A stretch of 63,790 nt of DNA. It comes from Fidelibacterota bacterium. GTDB taxonomy: Bacteria > Fidelibacterota > Marinisomatia > Marinisomatales > TCS55. The DNA lies in the NCBI GenBank assembly GCA_029936965.1, contig JAPYRG010000010.1, positions 7,039 to 70,828 of the forward strand, read 5' to 3'. The position numbers were made by a program, and so were the translations under genes. How positions within the stretch are numbered: the stretch's first letter is position 1; every line of letters begins with the position of its first letter. This document shows positions 51,675-61,679 of this stretch, piece by piece. The notes under the pieces were generated by a model. The model was not told where the DNA came from. It worked only from the letters and a program-made list of their open reading frames with translations, and made no database searches.

Positions 51675-53510
51675 TTGAGTATTAAGACAAAAAATTTAGA
51701 TAAAGTAGTAATACGATTTGCTGGAGATTCTGGAGATGGAATGCAGCTTACGGGTACACGTTTTACTGAAACCACTGCAATTGTTGGTAATGATTTAAGC
51801 ACATTACCTGATTATCCTGCTGAGATTAGAGCGCCAGCTGGATCCTTAGCGGGAGTAAGTGCTTTTCAGTTACATTTTAGTTCTAAAAAGATTCATACCC
51901 CAGGCGATCAGCCTGATGTACTTGTTGCAATGAATCCTGCAGCATTAAAAGTGCATTTATCAGAGTTAAGACCTGGTGGGATAATCATTGTAAATGAAAA
52001 TGCATTTAGTTCAAAAAATTTGAAACTAGCCGGTTATGAATCTAACCCCTTAGAAGATGGAACGGTGGATAGTTATGAAATATATTCAGTACAAATGAGC
52101 ACTTTAGTAGCCAAGGCTTGTGAAGGTATGGATATTTCTCCAAAGACCGTTGATCGTACTAAAAATATGTTTGCACTTGGCCTTTTGTATTGGATTTATA
52201 ATCGTCCTTTAGAGCCTACTATTAAGTGGCTTGGAAAAAAGTTTGCTAAAAGGCCTGAGTTAGTTGATTCAAATATTAAAGCGCTGAACACTGGATATAA
52301 TTATGGTGAAACAGTAGAAATATTTACTACTCGATTTGCTGTAGATAAAGCACCTCTTTCTGCTGGCAAATATAGAAATATCAATGGTAACTATGCTACT
52401 AGCGTGGGTCTACTTGCAGGTTCAATCAAAGCAAATATACCTTTATTTTATGGTGGATATCCAATTACTCCTGCAAGCGATATCCTCCACACCCTTGCAT
52501 CTTTTCGTCATTTCGGCGTTAAAACATTTCAGGCTGAGGATGAAATTGCAGGCATAACTTCTGCGATTGGGAGTTCATTTGCAGGAAACCTTGGAGTTAC
52601 TGCATCATCTGGCCCAGGCATTGCTTTAAAAGGAGAAGCAATTGGTCTTGCAGTTATAGCTGAATTACCTTTAGTTATTGTTAATGTTCAACGAGGTGGT
52701 CCTAGTACAGGGTTGCCAACGAAGACTGAGCAGGCTGATCTTTTTCAAGCGTTATATGGGCGGAATGGTGAGGCTCCTGTTCCTGTCATCGCTGCGCAAA
52801 CGCCTGGAGATTGTTTTTATGCTGCCTTTGAAGCATGTCAGATAGCGATTAAGTATAGAACTCCTGTATTTTTACTCACAGATGGATATTTAGCAAATGG
52901 ATCTGAACCATGGTCTATCCCTAATTTTGATGATTTACCTATTATCGATCCAAATTTTGCTACTCAGAATGATGATTTACCATTTATGCCTTATGACCGT
53001 GATGAAAAAACTCTTGCCAGGCCCTGGGCCATACCTGGCACGGCTGGATTGGAACATCGAATTGGTGGCCTTGAAAAAGAAGATCTAACCGGGAATGTTT
53101 CTTATGATCCAGAAAATCATCATAAAATGACAGAGTTAAGAGGACAAAAAGTACAGAATATAGTTGATGATATTCCCAAGACAGAAGTTTTAGGTAATGA
53201 AAGTGGCGATGTATTGATTCTTAGTTGGGGAGGCACATATGGATCATGCCGTTCAGCGACAGAAAGATTACAAAATGATGGAAAAAAGGTCAGTCATGTT
53301 CATTTACGATGGATTAATCCATTGCCTAAAGATCTAGGAGAAATATTAATACGATTTAATAATATCCTTATTCCAGAATTAAATATGGGCCAATTATTCA
53401 AAGTAATTCGGGCAGACTATCTTGTAGATGCTATTGGTTTAAATCTTGTTAAAGGCCGCCCTTTTAAAGCAAGTGATATTGTAGATAAAGTAAAAGAAAC
53501 TATAGGTTAA
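51675..53510 (+). CDS. korA: 2-oxoacid:ferredoxin oxidoreductase, fused gamma-alpha subunit (KorA type)
   Basis: 611 residues, start TTG 51675. The N-terminal about 190 residues are the gamma domain (FAGDSGDGMQLTGTRFTETTA, LPDYPAEIRAPAGSLAGVSAFQ). The alpha domain follows from about residue 230 (YGGYPITPASDILHTLAS, EDEIAGITSAIGSSFAGNLGVTASSGPGIALK, VNVQRGGPSTGLPTKTEQADLF). This is the Kor/Oor arrangement that oxidises 2-oxoglutarate to succinyl-CoA with ferredoxin as acceptor. Pyruvate or 2-oxoisovalerate as substrate cannot be ruled out. Its partner korB begins 4 bp downstream. Confidence 0.9.
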   Translation: MSIKTKNLDKVVIRFAGDSGDGMQLTGTRFTETTAIVGNDLSTLPDYPAEIRAPAGSLAGVSAFQLHFSSKKIHTPGDQPDVLVAMNPAALKVHLSELRPGGIIIVNENAFSSKNLKLAGYESNPLEDGTVDSYEIYSVQMSTLVAKACEGMDISPKTVDRTKNMFALGLLYWIYNRPLEPTIKWLGKKFAKRPELVDSNIKALNTGYNYGETVEIFTTRFAVDKAPLSAGKYRNINGNYATSVGLLAGSIKANIPLFYGGYPITPASDILHTLASFRHFGVKTFQAEDEIAGITSAIGSSFAGNLGVTASSGPGIALKGEAIGLAVIAELPLVIVNVQRGGPSTGLPTKTEQADLFQALYGRNGEAPVPVIAAQTPGDCFYAAFEACQIAIKYRTPVFLLTDGYLANGSEPWSIPNFDDLPIIDPNFATQNDDLPFMPYDRDEKTLARPWAIPGTAGLEHRIGGLEKEDLTGNVSYDPENHHKMTELRGQKVQNIVDDIPKTEVLGNESGDVLILSWGGTYGSCRSATERLQNDGKKVSHVHLRWINPLPKDLGEILIRFNNILIPELNMGQLFKVIRADYLVDAIGLNLVKGRPFKASDIVDKVKETIG

Positions 53511-53514
53511 TATT

Positions 53515-54537
53515 ATGGCAGAGACTAAAGTTAAAACTCCAAAATTAGATCGTAGAGATTTTGTATCTGATCAAGCTGTTCGTTGGTGTCCTGGATGTGG
53601 CGATTATGCTATATTAGCACAAACACAGAAAGTTTTTCCTGATTTAGGAGTGGATAGAGAAAAATTTGTTTTCATTTCTGGAATTGGATGCTCCAGTAGA
53701 TTTCCATACTATATGAATGCTTATGGATTTCATACCATTCATGGTAGAGCGCCAGCAATAGCATCTGGAGTGAAATTGGCAAATCCTGATCTTTCAGTAT
53801 GGGTGATCACAGGAGATGGAGATGCTCTTTCCATTGGTGGAAATCATACCATTCATCTGCTTCGCAGAAATTTAGATATCAATGTCATGTTATTTAATAA
53901 TAGAATTTATGGTTTAACGAAGGGTCAATATTCGCCAACATCAGAATTAGGAAAGATTACTAAATCAACACCTTTAGGTTCATTAGATCGTCCTTTTAAT
54001 CCTCTAGCGCTTGTTTTGGGTTCTCATGCAAGTTTTGTAGCTAGAGCAATTGATCGTGAAACTGCTCATTTACAATCCATGATACAAAGAGCTCATAGTC
54101 ACAAAGGGAGCTCCTACATTGAGATATATCAAAATTGTAATATTTTCAATGATGGAGCATTTGCACCAATGACTGATAGAGAGACCAAATCAGATACAGT
54201 GCTGAGGTTAGAAAATAAGAAACCTCTTTTATTTGGGGCTGAAATGAATAAGGGGATTTTTATTGATGGTCATACACCAAAGGTCGTTGAATTGGGTGAT
54301 AAATGGAGTATAGATGATTTGTTAGTGCATGATGAAACTGATTGGACAATTGCCATGATGCTCAGCAATTTTACATATCAAGATGATTTTCCAAATCCAA
54401 TCGGTGTTTTTTATTGTGTAGATGAGCCTGTTTATGAAGTTATGCTTAATGAACAGATTGAATTCGCGATAAAAAACAAAGGAAATGGCGATATTCAGGC
54501 ATTGATAGATGGCGCAGATAACTGGGTGGTAGAATAA
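53515..54537 (+). CDS. korB: 2-oxoacid:ferredoxin oxidoreductase, beta subunit (KorB type)
   Basis: 340 residues. The cluster and thiamine diphosphate signature is WCPGCGDYAIL near the N-terminus, then GIGCSSRFPYYMNAYGFHTIHGRAPAIASG, and the thiamine-binding VITGDGDALSIGGNH ... FNNRIYGLTKGQYSPTS. It completes the enzyme with KorA; a separate delta ferredoxin subunit is not adjacent, as usual in two-subunit KorAB. It would feed either the oxidative or the reductive TCA cycle. Confidence 0.93.
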   Translation: MAETKVKTPKLDRRDFVSDQAVRWCPGCGDYAILAQTQKVFPDLGVDREKFVFISGIGCSSRFPYYMNAYGFHTIHGRAPAIASGVKLANPDLSVWVITGDGDALSIGGNHTIHLLRRNLDINVMLFNNRIYGLTKGQYSPTSELGKITKSTPLGSLDRPFNPLALVLGSHASFVARAIDRETAHLQSMIQRAHSHKGSSYIEIYQNCNIFNDGAFAPMTDRETKSDTVLRLENKKPLLFGAEMNKGIFIDGHTPKVVELGDKWSIDDLLVHDETDWTIAMMLSNFTYQDDFPNPIGVFYCVDEPVYEVMLNEQIEFAIKNKGNGDIQALIDGADNWVVE

Positions 54538-54560
54538 TTATTATTTATTAGCTTCCTACT

Positions 54561-55961
54561 ATGGCTTATCGCACTGAAAAGGACAGTATGGGATCTGTTA
54601 AAGTGCCAAATAATCGCTATTATGGAGCCCAAACGCAACGATCCCTTAATAATTTTAAAATAGGTAGCGAGAATTTTCCTAGAGAATTCATTAGAGCTTA
54701 TGGTATTGTTAAAAAAGCAGCTCTTGAAGTAAATACTTCTGCAGGTTTAATAGATCGTAAGATATCAAAAGCAATATCTGCTGCGGTAGATGAAGTAATA
54801 TCTGGAAAGTTAGATGATCATTTTCCTTTAGTAGTATGGCAAACAGGGTCTGGAACACACACTAATATGAATGTTAATGAAGTAATTGCTAATCGTGCCA
54901 TTGAAATTTTAGGGGGAAAACTAGGAAGTAAAGATCCGGTTCATCCAAATGATCATGTTAATATGGGTCAATCAACAAATGATACTTTTCCAACAGCTAT
55001 AAATATATCAGCTGTAGAAACTGTTGTACATAATTTACTCCCAAAACTTGAAGCGTTAAGAGATGGTTTAAATGCTAAAGCAAAAGCATTTTCTAAGATT
55101 ATTAAGTTGGGAAGAACACATTTACAGGATGCAACTCCTCTAAGTCTTGGACAAGAATTTTCAGGATATGTAACTGCAGTTGATTATGGATGTCAACGAA
55201 TTAGAAATGCAATAAAAAGCTCTTATAGCTTAGCAATGGGTGGTACAGCAGTAGGTACTGGAATTAATACTATTGAGGGGTTCGGTAAGAAGGCCGCAAA
55301 AGAAATTGCAAGTTTAACGAAATTGCCATTTCGTACAGCTGAAAATAAATTTGAGGCTTTAGGCGGTCAGGACTCAATAGTAGAACTTTCTGGGGCTTTA
55401 AAGACGGTGTCAGTTTCACTTTTTAAAATATCCAATGATATTCGATGGCTCGGTAGCGGGCCTAGATCAGGTTTAGGAGAATTAATTTTACCGGCGAATG
55501 AACCTGGATCTTCCATAATGCCTGGTAAGGTAAACCCAACACAGTGTGAAGCTATGACAATGGTATGTGCTCAGGTAATGGGTAATGATACAACAATTTC
55601 TTTTGCAGGAGCTAGTGGTAACTTTGAGTTAAATGTATTTAGGCCGGTTATCGGTTATAATATTTTACAATCAATTAGATTATTATCGGACGCTAGTGAA
55701 TCTTTTTTGATCAATGCTATTAATGGTATTGAACCAAATGAAAAGAGAATAAGTGAAAATTTATATAATTCACTAATGCTAGTGACTGCGTTAAATCCTC
55801 ATATTGGATATGATAAAGCAGCAAAAGTTGCTAAAAAAGCATATTCTGAGAATCTTTCATTACGCGATGCAATTCAGAAATTAGGGTATATGACAGGAGA
55901 TGAGTTTGATAAAATTGTGAAGCCAGAAAAAATGATTAGCCCAAGAAAGGCGAATAAATAG
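54561..55961 (+). CDS. fumC: fumarate hydratase, class II
   Basis: 466 residues, full length. The superfamily signature is [16 protein letters not shown], with [17 protein letters not shown] and [13 protein letters not shown] for substrate binding, and the catalytic histidine region is in [18 protein letters not shown]. It interconverts fumarate and malate and needs no Fe-S cluster. It sits 23 bp after korB, so 2-oxoglutarate oxidation and this step may be co-expressed. Confidence 0.97.
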   Translation: MAYRTEKDSMGSVKVPNNRYYGAQTQRSLNNFKIGSENFPREFIRAYGIVKKAALEVNTSAGLIDRKISKAISAAVDEVISGKLDDHFPLVVWQTGSGTHTNMNVNEVIANRAIEILGGKLGSKDPVHPNDHVNMGQSTNDTFPTAINISAVETVVHNLLPKLEALRDGLNAKAKAFSKIIKLGRTHLQDATPLSLGQEFSGYVTAVDYGCQRIRNAIKSSYSLAMGGTAVGTGINTIEGFGKKAAKEIASLTKLPFRTAENKFEALGGQDSIVELSGALKTVSVSLFKISNDIRWLGSGPRSGLGELILPANEPGSSIMPGKVNPTQCEAMTMVCAQVMGNDTTISFAGASGNFELNVFRPVIGYNILQSIRLLSDASESFLINAINGIEPNEKRISENLYNSLMLVTALNPHIGYDKAAKVAKKAYSENLSLRDAIQKLGYMTGDEFDKIVKPEKMISPRKANK

Positions 55962-56042
55962 ATTACTCCACATTAAATTAATGGGAAAACTATTTCTCAT
56001 CACTCATTTAAATATTAATAATAAATAAATGTAAATTTCATT

Positions 56043-58172
56043 ATGGCCAATAAGTCAAATGATAACCTCTGGGCTGTTCCAATCATACGATCATTCTGGA
56101 TTGTATTAACTGGGGCGATTGCTTTAATTATATATATTTTTGTTTTATCTCAAGATTTGCCTTCCATCGAACAACTAGAAAATTTTGATCCGGATCTTGT
56201 TACAAGAATTTATTCATCTGATGGAGAGATTATTCATGAATTATTTGTAGAAAAACGAGTATTCGTTGAATTAGAAGCTATTCCAAAACATATGCATGAT
56301 GCAGTTATGGCATCAGAAGATAGAAGGTTTAGAGATCATTGGGGTATCTCATTAAGAAGTGTTGCTAGAGCAATTATAACCAATGTTTTAGCGCTTAGCT
56401 ATCGTCAAGGTTTTAGCACTTTAACGCAACAATTAGCCAGGAATTTATATGATACAATAGGTTTCAAAAAGACTGTTACTCGTAAAATTAAAGAAATGAT
56501 AACGGCAATTCAGATTGAAAAAACATATACGAAAGATGAAATTCTTGAAATGTATTTAAATAGTGTTCATTTTGGTCATGGGACCTATGGCGTTCAGGCT
56601 GCCGCAAAGAGATTTTATGCTAAAGATATTAGCGATCTAAACATAGATGAGTGCGCATTGCTTGTTGGATTATTACCGGCTCCTGCACGATATTCCCCGA
56701 TTCGACATCCAGATAAAGCTTTTGCCCGAAGAAACACTGTCCTTCGATTAATGCGAGAACAAAAATATATATCCGATGCTGTTTATGTAGAAACACGATC
56801 TACTGATATAGATCATATACAGAAAAATCAATTTACAGGAGTCGCCCCATATTTCACAGAATATGTTCGTAGAGTATTGGAAACGGAAGATGAGCGTCTA
56901 GGAATAAATATATATCGTGATGGCTTGAAAATATTTACTACTCTTGATTCAAGACTCCAACGATATGCGGAAGATGCAATAATGCAGTCGATTATTGCCA
57001 ATCAGAATCGATTAAATAAACGTTTATTTAAAGAAAAAGAGGAATTTGAAAATCTAGCTTATTTAGGGATTTTTAATGAGGATACAGTTCGGTTAATGAT
57101 GAAAGGAGAGTTGCCATTGTACGAAGACTTAAGAGATAAGTTGCTCGTGCAATGTGCATTTGTAGCTTTGGATACAAAAACTGGAGCTATCCTTGCAATG
57201 GTAGGAGGTCGACCGGATTATAATGATCAATTTAATCGTGCTACTCAAGCAAAAAGGCAGCCAGGAAGTGTTTTCAAGCCATTTGTTTATACGACAGCAA
57301 TAGATAATGGAGTTCCAGTTACTAAGCAGCTATTAAATCAACCTGTAGTTCTTAAAGTGCCAACACCTGAAGGAGGATGGGAAAATTGGAATCCTAGAAA
57401 CTATGATGAAAGTACGGGGGGATTAACAACTATAAGAGAAGGATTGCGGAGATCGTTAAATCTTGTTTCTGTACGTATGGTTCAAGAGGTTGTACCTGCT
57501 AGAGAAGTTGCACGTACTGCAAAAAATTTAGGCATATCAACAAATATACGTGCTGTTGATGCTATTGCACTAGGCACGTCAGAAGTGTACCCCATAGAAA
57601 TGGTTGCTGCTTACTCAGTATTTGCCAATAAAGGTGTGTATTCAAAACCGTTTGGAATTACAAAAATTGAAGATCGTTATGGTAATACATTAATTGAATA
57701 TTTTCCAAAACAGGAGGAAATACTAAGTGAAGAAACTGCATTTATGGTAACCAATTTAATGCAGACTGTTCTTGATAGAGGAACTGGTGGGAGCGCAAGA
57801 TGGAAATATAATTTTTATCACCCAGCAGCTGGAAAGACTGGAACAACACAAGGATGGACTGATGCATGGTTTGTTGGTTTTTCATCCCAAATAGCAGCAG
57901 GAGCATGGTTTGGGGTTGACGATCCACAAGTAAGTCTTGGTCAAGGAGCAGATGGAACGCGTGCGGCACTTCCTTCTTGGGCACGATTTATGAAAACTGC
58001 TCATGATTCTCTTTATTATCCTAAAGAAGAATTTGAACAACCTTCAAAAGTAAACACATTTTCTATTTGTCAAGTGTCAAAGCAAAAGCCAACTGCATTA
58101 TGCCCAATTGAAAAAGAATTATTTATTTTAGGCACAAATCCATCTAGGTTGTGCAAAATACATCGGCGTTAG
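56043..58172 (+). CDS. class A penicillin-binding protein (PBP1A)
   Basis: 709 residues. One N-terminal transmembrane helix (about 17-36). The glycosyltransferase (GT51) domain has the catalytic Glu92 in MASEDRRFRDHWG and STLTQQLARNLY; the transpeptidase domain has S-x2-K in RQPGSVFKPFVY (Ser near 409), SLN in LRRSLNLVSVRM and KTGTTQGWTDAWFVG near 597. It polymerises and crosslinks peptidoglycan. The end overlaps the convergent thymidine phosphorylase gene by 4 bp. Confidence 0.94.
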   Translation: MANKSNDNLWAVPIIRSFWIVLTGAIALIIYIFVLSQDLPSIEQLENFDPDLVTRIYSSDGEIIHELFVEKRVFVELEAIPKHMHDAVMASEDRRFRDHWGISLRSVARAIITNVLALSYRQGFSTLTQQLARNLYDTIGFKKTVTRKIKEMITAIQIEKTYTKDEILEMYLNSVHFGHGTYGVQAAAKRFYAKDISDLNIDECALLVGLLPAPARYSPIRHPDKAFARRNTVLRLMREQKYISDAVYVETRSTDIDHIQKNQFTGVAPYFTEYVRRVLETEDERLGINIYRDGLKIFTTLDSRLQRYAEDAIMQSIIANQNRLNKRLFKEKEEFENLAYLGIFNEDTVRLMMKGELPLYEDLRDKLLVQCAFVALDTKTGAILAMVGGRPDYNDQFNRATQAKRQPGSVFKPFVYTTAIDNGVPVTKQLLNQPVVLKVPTPEGGWENWNPRNYDESTGGLTTIREGLRRSLNLVSVRMVQEVVPAREVARTAKNLGISTNIRAVDAIALGTSEVYPIEMVAAYSVFANKGVYSKPFGITKIEDRYGNTLIEYFPKQEEILSEETAFMVTNLMQTVLDRGTGGSARWKYNFYHPAAGKTGTTQGWTDAWFVGFSSQIAAGAWFGVDDPQVSLGQGADGTRAALPSWARFMKTAHDSLYYPKEEFEQPSKVNTFSICQVSKQKPTALCPIEKELFILGTNPSRLCKIHRR

Positions 58173-59476
58173 TTGGCTTTATTATCATCTAATATTAGAT
58201 GATGCTCTAATTTATTTTCATCAATTTCCACTGAATCTTTAAGAAGTTTTAAGGCTTTATCTAATTTCTCTTTATCTGTATTGAATAACCGCATCAATGG
58301 TTCTCCCTCCAATACTTGATTGCCAATCTTATGGTAGAATTCTATACCAGCAGTAGGGTCTAAATTATCAGATAATTTCTTTCTTCCACAGCCAAGCTCA
58401 CAATGAGCAAGACCAATAAGTAGAGTATTCATATTTGTTATATAGCCAGGTTTTTCTGCGGATAATACAGTTTCTTCTTTTGGTAAATGGAGGGTATGTA
58501 AAGAAGCTATATCTGATAAACTGCCATCATGTATTGCGACCATCTTTAAAAATTTTTCTAATGCATGTCCTGATTCAATTAATTGTTGTTGTAGATTCAA
58601 AGCTTCATTTTCATCACTTACAATTTGAGCTTGTAATAACAATTTTGTTCCCAATGCAAACGTCACTTCCATTGTATCATCACTACCTTCATTTCGTAAA
58701 CAGTCTATGGCTTCTTTTATCTCACACCATAGACCAGCATAACGTCCTAAAGGTTGGTCCATACTTGTAAAAACAATATCAGATTTAACATTAAAATTCT
58801 CTCCAATATCTCGAATCAATGCTGCTAATTCTTTTCCTTCTTGAATGGTTTTCATAAATGCGCCATTTCCTATTTTTATATCCATTACTAACCCTTCTAT
58901 TCCTTCAGCAATTTTCTTACTCATTATAGATCCACAAATTAATGGAATTGAGGCAACAGTTCCTGTCACATCACGTAAGGCATACATTTTTCTATCCGCA
59001 GGGCATATCTCCTCTGTTTGTCCAATCATTGAAATTCCAATATCATTTACATTTCTTCTAAATTCATCAAGACTAATATTTGTTCTATAACCAGGAATGG
59101 TTTCTAACTTATCTAATGTTCCTCCTGTATGGCCTAAACTCCGTCCGCTAATCATAGGTACGGCTAAACCAGCCGCAGCCATTAATGGACCTAAAATAAT
59201 TGAGACTTTATCTCCAACGCCTCCAGTACTATGCTTATCAGCAACATAATTACTTAAAAATGAAAAATCCATTTTTTCTCCAGAGTCAATCATGCTTTCA
59301 GTTAAAGCAAATATTTCCTCTCTTGTCATTCCATTTTTAAATATAGCCTTTAATAACTTTGTCATATCCTTATCGGATATTTGTTGATGAGAATATTCCC
59401 AAATAAATTGTTTTAAATCAACGGCAGGTATTTCCCGTTTATTTCTTTTTATACGGATAATATCATTTGGAATCAT
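58169..59476 (-). CDS. deoA: thymidine phosphorylase / pyrimidine-nucleoside phosphorylase
   Basis: 435 residues from ATG 59476 (MIPNDIIRIKRNKREI), which follows the LptF gene with a 16-bp gap; a start at 59536 would overlap lptF. Family signatures are DKHSTGGVGDKVSIILGPL (phosphate binding), SGRSLGHTGGTLDKLE and LALRDVTGTV-like YALRDVTGTVASIPLI. It splits thymidine or other pyrimidine nucleosides with phosphate. Substrate range (deoA or pdp) is not decided by sequence; the gene ends in a C-terminal domain of the nucleoside phosphorylase type. Confidence 0.9.
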   Translation of the reverse strand: MIPNDIIRIKRNKREIPAVDLKQFIWEYSHQQISDKDMTKLLKAIFKNGMTREEIFALTESMIDSGEKMDFSFLSNYVADKHSTGGVGDKVSIILGPLMAAAGLAVPMISGRSLGHTGGTLDKLETIPGYRTNISLDEFRRNVNDIGISMIGQTEEICPADRKMYALRDVTGTVASIPLICGSIMSKKIAEGIEGLVMDIKIGNGAFMKTIQEGKELAALIRDIGENFNVKSDIVFTSMDQPLGRYAGLWCEIKEAIDCLRNEGSDDTMEVTFALGTKLLLQAQIVSDENEALNLQQQLIESGHALEKFLKMVAIHDGSLSDIASLHTLHLPKEETVLSAEKPGYITNMNTLLIGLAHCELGCGRKKLSDNLDPTAGIEFYHKIGNQVLEGEPLMRLFNTDKEKLDKALKLLKDSVEIDENKLEHHLILDDNKAN

Positions 59477-59492
59477 TACTATTTTCCAGGGA

Positions 59493-60845
59493 CTATTTTT
59501 TCCAAGGCCAATTGAATCGTATGGAAGCGCTATCACGAACTGTATTGAGTGTTAAATAAATTCCACTAATAAGTAATAGAAAATTGGGAGCCCACATTCC
59601 AATAAATGGAGAGACTCGATTTCGATCTGCAAGTTCTTCGCCTCCTATAAGAAAAATATAATAGATTAAGAAGAAGCCAAATCCCATACTAAGGGCGACG
59701 ATGAATCCACCTTTTCGTGTCAATGTACCTAATGGTGCTCCAACAAGGACAAATAATATACATGCAATTGGTAAAGAAAATTTCTTATGAATTTCCACTG
59801 CATATTTATTTTGACTTTTCTGATAATTCTGAATTAAGCGGTATTCATTATTCATTTGTCGTTCAAGACTCTTTAGTTTTCTTTCTTGCCGTCTTTGTTC
59901 TACAGAGGTAAGGTTTTTGTTATCCAACATCTCTGCACGATAATTATCCATTTTAAGTAAAGCATCATCAAGAGAAATTGGTACTAAGCTATCTCCAATC
60001 ACTTTGTTGAATGCTCTCCCTATACGACTTTTTACACGATCTGATCGTTTATTATAGTTCGCTTTTTTATCAAGCATCATTGGAACAGTCATTTCCCGAT
60101 CCGAACGATTGGATGTATCTCTTCTGGCAAGCATCATATCATCAGCTGGTATAATAATTTTATGCTTTTTAAAATTAATTCGACGGTAACTTTTATAATC
60201 ATTTAAATCTAGTTCATGTATTTCACCATCATATAACATTAAAACGATTGCATCATCTAACATTTCCAATTCACCCGTTAAAGAGTAGATGCTGGTTTGA
60301 ATTTCTTGATTCTCCTTGCTAAAGATTCGCACATCCTCCATCAATCCATTATTATCTTTTCTAATAATCATGCTATAGTCTGGTATACTATTAATGAAAT
60401 GACCTGGTTCTATATCCAAACCAGGTCTTTTTTTATGAATATCACCCTGAAGTAATCGAGCATAAAAATTCATTTCTGGCAATATATAATTATTAAAATA
60501 TGTAAGTGATAGGCAGATAATAAGACCAAAAATTAACGCAGGTTTTAATATAGATGTAAAACTGATACCGGAAGCCCGCATTGCATTAATTTCATTATCT
60601 TCAGACATTCTTCCAAAAGCCATTAATGTAGCAATTAATACTGCCATCGGAACCGCCAAAGCAAGGATCCATGCAAAATTAAGAAATAAGTATTCAAATA
60701 TTGTCACAGCACTAAGTCCTTTGCCTAAGAACCGATCAATTGCTCTAAGAAAAAAATTGATAAATAACATAAGAGCTATGATCATCAAAGAATAAATAAA
60801 TGGCAGGATGAGCTCTTTAATGATATAGCGAGATATTAGTAGCAT
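59493..60845 (-). CDS. LptF/LptG-type lipopolysaccharide export permease
   Basis: 450 residues. Three transmembrane helices near the N-terminus (PFIYSLMIIALMLFINFFL; WILALAVPMAVLIATLMAFG; SILKPALIFGLIICLSLTYF) and three near the C-terminus (SLPIACILFVLVGAPLG; IVALSMGFGFFLIYYIFLIG; FLLLISGIYLTL) flank a long periplasmic domain, the YjgP/YjgQ topology. GRMSEDNEINAMRASGIS and PLGTLTRKGG are family motifs. It is part of the LptB2FG transporter that extracts LPS from the inner membrane; longer than E. coli LptF because of the middle domain. Its partner is not in the window. Confidence 0.9.
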   Translation of the reverse strand: MLLISRYIIKELILPFIYSLMIIALMLFINFFLRAIDRFLGKGLSAVTIFEYLFLNFAWILALAVPMAVLIATLMAFGRMSEDNEINAMRASGISFTSILKPALIFGLIICLSLTYFNNYILPEMNFYARLLQGDIHKKRPGLDIEPGHFINSIPDYSMIIRKDNNGLMEDVRIFSKENQEIQTSIYSLTGELEMLDDAIVLMLYDGEIHELDLNDYKSYRRINFKKHKIIIPADDMMLARRDTSNRSDREMTVPMMLDKKANYNKRSDRVKSRIGRAFNKVIGDSLVPISLDDALLKMDNYRAEMLDNKNLTSVEQRRQERKLKSLERQMNNEYRLIQNYQKSQNKYAVEIHKKFSLPIACILFVLVGAPLGTLTRKGGFIVALSMGFGFFLIYYIFLIGGEELADRNRVSPFIGMWAPNFLLLISGIYLTLNTVRDSASIRFNWPWKK

Positions 60846-60966
60846 GGAAAAAATTACTTAGTATTACTTTAATATAAAATGAGTCCTTTAAATGACTTTA
60901 CATCTTGTGTTGCATAAGGAAAGCCGGTAATTTTGCCTGCCTTTTCGATTGCGAAATAGGCCATAT

Positions 60967-61041
60967 GGTGGGCGTAGCTCAGCTGGTTAGAGCACCTGGT
61001 TGTGGCCCAGGAGGCCGTGGGTTCAAGTCCCATCGCTCACC
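60967..61041 (+). tRNA. tRNA-His (anticodon GTG)
   Basis: The cloverleaf is complete. Acceptor GTGGGCG (60968-60974) pairs with CGCTCAC (61034-61040). The D arm is GCTC/GAGC, the anticodon arm CCTGG/CCAGG with loop TTGTGGC (anticodon GTG) and the T arm GTGGG/CCCAT with loop TTCAAGT. A G at 60967 can act as the encoded G-1 pairing with C73 (61041), the histidine identity element. CCA is not encoded after C73. The upstream 120 bp (60846-60966) between lptF and this gene hold no coding frame and presumably its promoter. Confidence 0.97.
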
Positions 61042-61054
61042 CAAAAGTTTGATT

Positions 61055-61666
61055 TTATAGCACCTCGATATTTTTTAGCTCCGTTTCCATTTGAGAGGCC
61101 GATAAAAAATGGATTGTGCGGAAATCTAGATCATTAGCTGCTTCTATATTTTCTAGTGCATCATCAATAAATACGGACTCTTTTGCGTTAACATTATATC
61201 GATTTAGTAATATTTGGTAAATTTTGTAATCGGGTTTTTTTATTTTTTCATCCCCTGATACTACAATCCCCTCAAAATAATTAAGAAATGCATATAAATC
61301 TTTTGCAGGGTAGAATGTTTCGGCAGACCAATTTGTTAATGCCAGCAGCCTATGTTTCTTTTGCATGTGCAGTTGTTGAAGAATACGTGCCGAATGTGCA
61401 TCATAATCACCAAACATTTCTTCCCATCGTGTATAATAGGCATTTATTTCATTTATATATTTTGGATGTTTTTTGATCAAATTACTTGTTGCTTGTTTTA
61501 TTGGATAACCGGCATCTTGATTTTCATTCCATTCCTTTGTACAAATATTATCAAGAAAAAAACGCATATCTTTTTCATTTGTAAATATTTGTTTATACAA
61601 ATATTCAGGATTCCAATCGATAAGCACACCCCCAAGGTCAAAGATGATTGTATTTATATGGCTCAC
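61055..61666 (-). CDS. HAD-superfamily hydrolase (subfamily IA)
   Basis: About 203 residues from GTG 61666 (VSHINTIIFDLGGVLIDW), which is the natural start of a HAD protein; ATG 61708 would lie inside the upstream SDR gene. Motif I is FDLGGVLID (nucleophile Asp and general acid Asp missing one position: D-x-G-G-V rather than DxD, common in this subfamily). Motif II is in LALTNWSAE, motif III Lys in EKIKKPDYKIY, and motif IV FIDDALENI. It dephosphorylates small metabolites or sugar phosphates. It follows the SDR gene with 13 bp and lies downstream of the tRNA-His on the opposite strand. Confidence 0.85.
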   Translation of the reverse strand: MSHINTIIFDLGGVLIDWNPEYLYKQIFTNEKDMRFFLDNICTKEWNENQDAGYPIKQATSNLIKKHPKYINEINAYYTRWEEMFGDYDAHSARILQQLHMQKKHRLLALTNWSAETFYPAKDLYAFLNYFEGIVVSGDEKIKKPDYKIYQILLNRYNVNAKESVFIDDALENIEAANDLDFRTIHFLSASQMETELKNIEVL

Positions 61667-61679
61667 TATAAAGTTATTA

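Noticed and set aside
51675-54537. Pyruvate:ferredoxin oxidoreductase as an alternative for korAB
   Set aside because: The gamma-alpha fusion followed by a beta subunit is the 2-oxoglutarate type; single-chain or four-subunit arrangements are usual for pyruvate. Not excluded completely.
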